DNA of 13,387 bases. It comes from Calvatia gigantea. Lineage: Eukaryota > Basidiomycota > Agaricomycetes > Agaricales > Lycoperdaceae. Below, in pieces: positions 6,623 to 13,387 of the stretch. The stretch is from positions 1 through 13,387 of the forward strand of contig JACAAK010000074.1 of assembly GCA_025093985.1 (NCBI GenBank), in the 5' to 3' direction. Position 1 is the first letter of the stretch. Every line of letters begins with the position of its first letter. The position numbers and the translations under genes are program-made. The notes below the pieces were generated by a model. It did no database searches. It was not told where the DNA came from and worked only from the letters and a program-made list of their open reading frames with translations.

Positions 6623-7708
6623 ATGAGCTTGAACCCAGATAAATACAGAGAGCCAAATCTCGAAGTCACTGATGACGAATCCAAAACATCAGATGAAGAA
6701 GAAACAGGGAACCCTGAAGTACCTGAAGAACCAATTGAGGAAACACATGATGAACCCAGAGCAAACCCAATAGAAGAAGAAGCACTATCAGAACTTCTAA
6801 ATGGGCTTGACCTAGCAGAGGAAGAGTTAACCCATTGGGAGAACCTAGGATAGGAGAAATCAGACAAATCAAGCTCAGATGAAACAGAATCAGAAACCAG
6901 CTCTGATATGACTGACAATGCAGTAGTACCCACAACAGCACCCAATGGGAAAGGCTTAGTACTAGACCTGGGGTTTTTCAATGGCATCTGCACCAAATTT
7001 GATGATTGGTGGAGAACAATAATGCTCTTCATGAAATTCAACAAAATAGTCTCAGCAGATGACAAGGCTATAGCAGTCTTAGCCAGGCTGAGAGGAGGGA
7101 CAGCAGAAGCCTATATAGCCATGAAGGCCCCACAAATCTTAGATGGAGAAGATTTGGTAGATTGGAAAGCATTCTCCAAAGACTTTAGGAAGACCTTCTC
7201 CGACAATGCTTCAAACAGCAAAGTAGAATGGCAAATTGAGAAATTCAAACAAGGAAACAAAAACACAGCTGACTACCTAATCAAGTTCCAAGTCCTAAAG
7301 AGCAAGGCAAAAACAAACAACAAACATGCAATGTTCCTGCTCAAGAAAAATGCCAGGCAGGACATTATCCACACCATCACATGCTACCCACCTAGCACCA
7401 GACCAGACACCTATGCAGAATGGACAGAAGCCGTTCTTGCCATGGGACAGGGGTACGAAGCATCAGAATACCAAGGAGATAAGAAAACCAACACTGGAAT
7501 GACCTATAGAGAAATGGGAGAACCAATGGAGATAGGCAGCAGACATCACATCTTCAATGCAAAAGGGGAGCCAAAATGCTACAATTGTGGTGTTTTCGGC
7601 CACATTGCCAAGGACTGCAAGAAGCCCAAAGGGCTAACCTGTTACAACTATGGAAAAACAGGTCACATTGCCAAAGTTTGCACTGTGCCTAAGAAAGTAC
7701 AAATCTGA
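6623..7708 (+). pseudogene. gag: Gag (capsid and nucleocapsid) of the retrotransposon
   Basis: About 361 codons from ATG 6623 (MSLNPDKYREPN) to TGA 7706, with one internal TAG at 6851-6853 where the frame otherwise continues. The first 95 codons are acidic and probably disordered. Codons from about 110 to 290 form the retrotransposon gag region (FDDWWRTIMLFMKFNK, VDWKAFSKDFRKTF). A CCHC zinc knuckle, CYNCGVFGHIAKDC (7577-7618), is followed by a second copy, CYNYGKTGHIAKVC (7640-7681), in which the second Cys is Tyr, a TGT-to-TAT change. A second ATG in frame at 6908, after the TAG, could give a shorter product. Pol follows in the frame reached by a -1 shift. Confidence 0.9.
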
Positions 7709-7761
7709 GCAGTAGAAGAAACCAGCCCAGGAGAACAGAAGGATTTTTCTGAAGACTCTGA

Positions 7762-10700
7762 GTAGGTGCTACCTCACAAGTCAAACAAACTGTATTTAGG
7801 ATATCAGAAAAATACTACATAATTCCTCAGAAATGAAAGTGTGAATTAAACCTAAAAGGGACTATTCAAACTCCAAACAAAGAAATCACAGTTGACACCA
7901 TTGTTGATTCAGGATGCACCACCAGCAGCATCAGCAAAAAGCTTGTAGATGAAGAACGAATCCCCATGAAAAAACTAAAACAAGAAATCACAGTCCTCAA
8001 TACTGATAGAACAACAAATCAAGGAGGAAAGGTTATGGAAACAGCCACTATCGAGATGGAAATCAAGGGACACAAGGAGACGATTGAAGCATCAGTAGTT
8101 CAACTCCAAGACAGAGCAGAAATATTCCTAGGACACGACTGGTTGACCAAACATAACTCTGAAGTGGACTGGAAAAAAGGAGAAATCAAATTCACCCGAT
8201 GCTCACCAGACTGCCACTTTCCACACCAGAGTATCCAGGTCATCCAAAAAATCCAAAGCATGGCCATCACAGAAGATGTATGGAAAGAAGAGAACGAGCC
8301 AGACCCAACCAAACCAGCAGATCTGCTAGACTATGTTCAACTGTTCACACAACTGTTTAACAAAACAACCTTCAATAAGCTACTACAATGGATAGAATGG
8401 GACCATGAAATAATCCTAACTGAGGATGCACCCAAGGAAATAAGTGCTGGGACATACAACATGACAATCAAGGAACAGGATGAACTCAAGTCTTTCATTA
8501 AGGAAAACCTTGAGTCAGGATGCATACAACCATCAAAATCTCCATACGCAGCCCCCACCTTCTTCATACCAAAGAAAGATGGTTCAAAATGATTAATCCA
8601 GGACTACAGACAATTAAAGAATGTAGTAGTAAAGAACAAAACACCACTACCCAGAATCGGAGAAGTTATTGACAAATTGGGAAAAGCAAAATACTTCAAC
8701 AAGCTTGACATCATTTGGGGATACAACAACATCAGAATTAAGGAAGGAGACAAATAGAAAGCAGCATTTTTGACCAATGAAGGATTGTTTGAACCAACTG
8801 TAATGTATTTCGGGCTAAGCAACTTGCCCAGAACATTCTCCAGGATGATGACAAGCATCTTCTGGGACCTGCTACAAAACAGAGACATTATAAACTACAT
8901 GGACAATTTTGTGATCCCAGAGGACACCAAGGAACAACTAAAAGAAAGAACAATATAGTTCTTGACATGAGCAGCCGAATACAACCTCTGCTTTAAATGG
9001 ACAAAGTGCATATTTGATGCTGAGGAAATTTCCATGTTAGGAGTAAAAATAGGACATGGACACATTAAAATGGAGGAGGAGAAAGTCAAGGCCATACGAG
9101 ATTGGCCAAAACCCAAAAACAAAAAGGGAGTGGAACACTTCCTAGGCTTTGCAAATTACTACTGCTAGTTCATCAAGAACTTCAGTAAAATTGTGACCCC
9201 ACTCAACCAGCTCAAAGGAGCTGTTGAATGGAAATGGGAAGAAGAATATCAGTCAGCATTCAATGAATTAAAACAACAAATCACAGAAGAACCCACCCTG
9301 ACACTGCCACAAAGAAAGGGACAATTTTGAGTAGAAGTCAATGCCTCAAACTATATACTAGGAGGAGTCCTATCACAAGAACAAGACAAGAAATGGCACC
9401 CAATTGCATTCATGTTACAGACACTCTCCCTAGCAGAATGAAACTACGAAATCTATGACAAGGAATTATTGGCCATTATCTATGCCCTAAAAGAATGGCA
9501 GCACTATCTACTAGATGCAGAGGAGAAATTTGAAATCTGAACTGACCATGAAAATCTCAAGTACTACAGAGAACCCCAGAAGCTTAATGGTCGACAAGCA
9601 AGATAGTACTTAAGATTACAGGACTATGACTTCACACTATGACATGTGCCAGGCAAGACAAACACAAAAGCAGACTTACTGTCCAGAATTTGCCAAGAAC
9701 CAGATGAGGAAAACAATGGAGTAATCACCATGATCCAGAAAAGTTGGCTACAAGGCAAATCAGAAAACAAAGAAGAATCTGAAGAAACCATCCTACTCTG
9801 TATGGAATTATTCATTACACTGACATTCATGGACTGGATAAAAGCAAATCACCAGAGGGATATGAGCATCACTACAAAGCTTCTAAACAAAGAATCCGAC
9901 ATTACAGAACATAATGGGATCATTTACAGGAAAAACAGCATATATGTGCCACCAGACCCCACACTCCATGAAGAAATTCTACAACAATATCATGATGCAC
10001 CAGATGTGGGACACCCAGGACAACATAGGATGATCAGACTGATCACCAGGGACTATTGGTGGCCATCCATACAAAATGACACCAGGAAATATATCAAAGG
10101 ATGTCAGAACTGTCAAAGGAACAAACCTTGCATAATGCCATTGAAAATGCCACTACATCTGCTCCCAATACCGAATGGGCCATGGGAAGAGATAAGCATT
10201 GACCTCATTGGGCCACTGCCAGAATCAGAAGGAAAAGATGCCATCCTGGTAGTTGTCGACCAGTTCACAAAAATAATACGGCTCATGCCAACAAAAACAG
10301 ACATATCATCAAAAGGAATCATGCAGCTTTACAGGAATGAAATATGGAAGCTACATGGGGTACCACAGAAAGTCCTCAGTGACCGAGGACCACAGTTCGC
10401 ATCAGAATTTACTGGGGAATTGTTCAAAGGATTAGGAATAGAACAAACTCTATCAATGGCCTACCATCCCCAAACAGACAGACAAATGGAATGAATCAAC
10501 TGAGAAGTTGAAACATACCTTCACCTATACTGCAACTATGAACAAAACAACTGGGTGAATTGGCTACCCATGGCTGAGTTCCAGTATAATGACAAGAGGC
10601 ACAGTGGAACACAGGAAATGCCGTTCTACCTCAATTATGGATAACACCCCTGGAAAGGGAAAGACCGCAGAGTAACAAACAACCCCAGTAGCACCAAATT

Positions 10701-11283
10701 CCTGAAACAACTATGGAATGCAAGAGAGAACTCCACAGTGGCACTATGATCATATCAAGAAAAGATGAAACAGACCCATGACAACAGCAAGCTGCACATA
10801 ATGCAATATCAAATCAGTGATGAAGTATGGCTAGAAAATGCAAATATCCATACCAATCAGCCATCAAAGAAGCTAGGCCAGAAAAGGTATGGGCCTTTCC
10901 AAATCAAGGAAAAGATAGGAGAAGTGGCATATTGGCTCGCATTACCAGAAGGATGGGCCATTCACAATGTGTTTAATGAGCAGCTGCTAACCCTGGTACA
11001 GAAAGCAGCATTCCCAAGGCAGCAGAAACTACCAGCACCTAAGCCAGTGATCATCAATAATAAAGAAGAATATGAAATAGAGGAGATCCGAGGATGACGA
11101 AAACAGGGATGGGGCTATCAATTCCTAGTATACTGGAAAGGATATGACAATGAAGATGATACATAGATAGCAGAGTCAAACCTGACAAATGCTCAAGATG
11201 CAATAGCAGATTACCAAAAGAGGCATCCAGAGGATACCCATAAAAAGAGGGGCAGAAAAACCAAAAAATCATCACCCAACTAA
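7762..11283 (+). pseudogene. pol: Pol polyprotein: protease, RT, RNase H, integrase, chromodomain
   Basis: One frame throughout, with no indel but stops at 7834, 8590, 8755, 8956, 8968, 9166, 9328, 9439, 9538, 9604, 9640, 10492, 10501, 10642, 10747, 11095 and 11164, then the final TAA at 11281. Protease: VDSGCTTS (active DSG 7906-7914). RT: KLDIIWGYNN with Asp at 8707, and YMDN (8896-8907) in place of YxDD. RNase H: VEVNASNY (9334-9357) with Asn at 9340 where the catalytic Asp is expected, KELLAIIYAL, TDHENL. Integrase: HHCC finger from His 9991 to Cys 10111, then Asp 10201, Asp 10381 and Glu 10489, a D-D-35-E pattern. Chromodomain about 11068-11214: YEIEEI, YQFLVYWKGY, ESNLTNAQDA. Stops fall where relatives have Trp, Arg or Gln, all reachable by C-to-T or G-to-A. 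The protein is dead. Confidence 0.95.
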
Positions 11284-11298
11284 AGAAACTAGCCAGAC

Positions 11299-12281
11299 AT
11301 GCCTTCCTCCCAAGCCAACCATGTTACCATCTGCTCCCTCATCCACCCCAATCTGACCACAATCTCATCCATTCCCCTCCCAGAACCAGGCAACACCAAG
11401 CACCTGTGCCCCAAGGCACTCACTACAACCTTACCACCACACTGTCCCCAGTACAGGGACTTCTTGAATCCCTACTAAAAGATGTCGACAAAGCCACCAA
11501 TAGTGAAATAGAAACCATTACTGCCCAAAACAAGTGATTAGTCATCAACTGACACATCGCCCTTGCTACTACATGTATTACCTTTGCCAACATGTATGCA
11601 GGGTTCACCAATGCATCCTCATCCACCAATCAGCATATCCCTGCCATCTTCCAAGCCCTAGACCAATCCACACTCACACCCAGTGAACAAGACCATGTCT
11701 ACAGCCTCTACAACTGCATCAACCTCAGACTTGAGGTATTCAAACACCTCAATATTGCCAATATATTCCTAGAACTTGCCAATGTAGCCATGAACCTACT
11801 CAGACACAACAAGACCACTGAGGATCTAGAGATCGATGCCCTTGTTGACAGGATCCATAGTATCCTCTCTGAATTACACAGTACAATCAACCCCATGCCA
11901 CCGACCCAAGCCAACACACCCATGGACAAAGAAACTACCATCTCCATGAAAGAAGAAGTCAACTCTCTCTACTGTTTTATAAAAACCATCACTCCACCAC
12001 AACTCATATCAGTTTTTCTCCCACCCACAAGGTTCCACACTGTATTACCAGGCCAAGAAAAGGACCAACACTATTGGAAGACAATAGTCAAGAGTTATTG
12101 GGACAACTCCACCACAACCAATTTCCCATTCAACGGCGTCCCAGTCTCTATCCACCAGGACAGATGAAGCCACTTACCCATCTTCTTCACATGGTCAAAT
12201 GATGGAAAATACCTCATCAGAGCCACCAAGAAAGCCCTCACCTCTGCTGTAGTCAATGGTGACTTTGATGAAGCTTCCTGA
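11299..12281 (+). pseudogene. Third reading frame of the retrotransposon, unknown function
   Basis: Between pol and the 3' LTR lies about 1 kb of further coding-like sequence on the same strand. ATG 11299 opens MPSSQANHVTICSLIH, which stays open to 11473. From about 11430 a neighbouring frame takes over (LLESLLKDVDKATNSEIETI) and runs to TGA 12279-12281, broken by TGA at 11535, 11550 and 12165. The clean central part, from ATG 11592, has 191 codons (MYAGFTNASSSTNQHIP). It appears helical and polar, with a slightly hydrophobic patch before MYAGF. No motif is recognised and no clear signal peptide or membrane anchor is visible, so its env position does not make it an envelope gene. The stop pattern matches that of pol, so it was probably part of the element when it decayed. 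Confidence 0.5.
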
Positions 12282-12292
12282 GGCATAAAGCC

Positions 12293-12306
12293 AAATTGGG
12301 GGGTAT
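12293..12306 (+). other. Polypurine tract next to the 3' LTR
   Basis: A run of six G (12298-12303) preceded by AAATT sits three bases before the 3' LTR, the usual place of the plus-strand primer in LTR retrotransposons. Confidence 0.7.
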
Positions 12307-12611
12307 TGTTATGGTTTTCTACCGATCAAGTCGTACCCCATCCTTGTCTGCATTCCTGTCCCTAGTATATCTGTTTCAGCTATTCCTGTTGAGTGATCCC
12401 TATCTATGACTCATATTAACTACTATGCCAGCCTGATTGGATGTTTCACATAGTTACTCCATCCATTCAACTGGATGGCTCTCTGTATTTAAGCATATAT
12501 ACATCCACTGTATTTGGTATGCTTAACCACCTTTGTTCCTCTCCCTTTACTTGCCCTCAAGTCTTAGCCCAAAGTTGCAACCTGAGGTAAACTCAGACTA
12601 AGGTCATAACA
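12307..12611 (+). repeat. 3' LTR
   Basis: Begins TGTTATGG and ends ATAACA, pairing with 6234-6537. It keeps the TATA region, the ATGCTTAACCA segment (12519-12529) and the end sequence. In at least six places TG in one LTR faces CA in the other. Confidence 0.92.
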
Positions 12612-12752
12612 ACCAGGCCGGGATTGTCTCTACTTAGGGAGAGGTTCAATGCTATAGCCCAGGAGTATATGACAAGTCTCAAGGACTTCTGTGCAGACTT
12701 CGGATTGCTCCCTCGAGTAGAAGCTTGCACTTGTCTGAGAAGTCCAAGTTAA
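12612..12752 (+). pseudogene. Coding-like fragment directly after the 3' LTR, not recognised
   Basis: A frame with no stop from the first base after the LTR to TAA 12750-12752 (46 codons) reads as plausible protein, for example SLLRERFNAIAQEYMTSLKD. It has no start codon in context and would be the remnant of an exon cut by the retrotransposon or by a rearrangement. An imperfect inverted repeat (GGACTTCT near 12680, AGAAGTCC near 12738) lies within it. It could be chance. Confidence 0.2.
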
Positions 12753-12950
12753 GTGTCACTGCAGTCCCCAAGGTTGTTAACCTTGTAGCAAACAAGCGAA
12801 GATAAGGAAGCTTGTTACTAGAATAACCTAAGTAATACAAGGCACTACTTAGGGTTTATATACTAGCTACACATAAGGAATGGGAAATTATGTAGTAAAG
12901 AAGGATGAGTCAATAAGAGACTGCTACAGGTTAATTGGTAATCTAAGGAG
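12753..12950. other. AT-rich noncoding stretch, possibly an old LTR piece
   Basis: No gene seen. It contains a small palindrome AAGGTTGTTAACCTT (about 12770-12784), the word TGTTAACCTTG and a TTTATATACTA promoter-like site near 12857, features that also occur in fungal retrotransposon LTRs. No partner copy lies in the window, so this is not called. Confidence 0.25.
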
Positions 12951-13387
12951 TCATAGGGATGAGTAACAGAAGTGATACAAGTCATAAAGGAAATGGAGAC
13001 AAGTAAATAGAAGTCTGATGAAGGTGAAATAGAAACATGATTCTGTATGAATCATAAGAAGCAAAGGATAGTAGTACATATGATAATAAATAAAGAATGG
13101 ACTGGGGTAGGAGACAAAAGGAATTCCAAGAAAGGAAGTTAATATGTTAGTAGGGAGAGTCCAGGAGTGTGGTAAGTTTGTAATAATGTGCTTGTTCACT
13201 TCTTTCTGACATGCTAAGCACTTTGCAAGATCACAGATGTGATAAGTCTCAAGTGAATTGAGTGATTCATGCTCTGCTCTTAAGTGGTCCTTCTCATTAT
13301 CAGAATACTGATATGTAATCAGTGGAAGCATCTTACTTTCCAGCTTAGTCACACTAGCAGAATAGGTGAAACAGAGCTTCAGATGAT
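12951..13387 (-). CDS. Open frame running in from the right edge, unknown, partial
   Basis: On the minus strand a frame is open from the window edge to a stop at 12951. The part from 13387 to about 13180 reads as ordinary protein, with LITYQYSDNEKDHLRAEHES and a Cys-rich piece CDLAKCLACQKEVNKH (CxxxxxCxxC spacing). After that it becomes Tyr, Phe and Leu rich, typical of AT-rich noncoding DNA read through, so the true end may be a splice site or a break near 13170. Not recognised; possibly the end of another transposable element gene. Confidence 0.25.
   Translation of the reverse strand, partial: HLKLCFTYSASVTKLESKMLPLITYQYSDNEKDHLRAEHESLNSLETYHICDLAKCLACQKEVNKHIITNLPHSWTLPTNILTSFLGIPFVSYPSPFFIYYHMYYYPLLLMIHTESCFYFTFIRLLFTCLHFLYDLYHFCYSSL

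Larger units (their letters stand above)
6234..12611 (+). mobile_element. Ty3/gypsy LTR retrotransposon of the chromovirus type, degenerate
   Basis: A complete element of about 6.4 kb: 5' LTR, self-complementary primer site, gag with zinc knuckles, pol in the order protease, RT, RNase H, integrase, chromodomain, a third reading frame, polypurine tract and 3' LTR. The domain order RT-RNase H-integrase defines Ty3/gypsy (Metaviridae) and the C-terminal chromodomain the chromovirus lineage. Many stop codons make it non-autonomous now. Flanks CAACT (6229-6233) and ACCAG (12612-12616) do not form a target duplication, so one flank has probably been rearranged. Confidence 0.95.

Noticed and set aside
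11054..11275. A minus-strand gene over the chromodomain
   Set aside because: It is the shadow of the clear plus-strand chromodomain coding sequence.
6229..12616. A target-site duplication around the retrotransposon
   Set aside because: The five flanking bases are CAACT on the left and ACCAG on the right, which do not match.
1..13387. CRISPR arrays, tRNA genes or bacterial operon signals
   Set aside because: No spaced direct repeats and no tRNA-like folds were seen, and introns, TATA boxes and LTRs point to a eukaryote.

Overview
The window looks like a piece of a fungal nuclear genome, probably a basidiomycete. The reasons are short introns of 52-54 bases, a chromodomain Ty3/gypsy retrotransposon of fungal type, and a fragment of nuclear 18S rDNA. 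It is a patchwork of three kinds of accessory DNA.

Part 1 (about 1-5066) is an element related to genomoviruses, the circular single-stranded DNA viruses known from fungi, but larger than the usual 2-2.4 kb. A replication-initiator (Rep) gene runs leftward off the window edge. It carries a rolling-circle motif FLTYSQ and an HUH motif HWHV, which are brought together by a 52-base intron, and it has an extra N-terminal region of about 280 residues. To its right lie two stem-loops (1461-1499 and 1557-1592) whose loops hold the same nonamer, TAACATTGT, on opposite strands. Then come a GC-rich spliced gene of unknown function (2040-3283) and a large capsid-like gene (3511-5066) with an arginine-rich N-terminus. 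Rep leftward and capsid rightward from an origin is the genomovirus plan. The element carries a few breaks: a TAG in the middle gene, a frame change plus TAA in the capsid gene, and a frame change near Rep motif III. It is still rich in CpG.

Part 2 (5463-6233) is an antisense, truncated piece of 18S rRNA with CpG-type decay.

Part 3 (6234-12611) is a complete but dead chromovirus-type LTR retrotransposon: LTR, self-complementary primer site, gag, protease-RT-RNase H-integrase-chromodomain, an extra third reading frame, polypurine tract, LTR. Pol keeps one frame for 3.5 kb but has about 17 stops, all explicable by C-to-T or G-to-A changes. The two LTRs differ repeatedly as TG in one and CA in the other, the trace of CpG methylation decay on both strands. 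No target-site duplication is visible, and the 18S fragment does not resume on the right.

Part 4 (12612-13387) is AT-rich, with two weak coding-like fragments that I do not recognise.

The main interest is the enlarged genomovirus-like element with two opposed origin hairpins, an unknown third gene and an enlarged capsid protein, lying about 1.2 kb from a heavily decayed retrotransposon.
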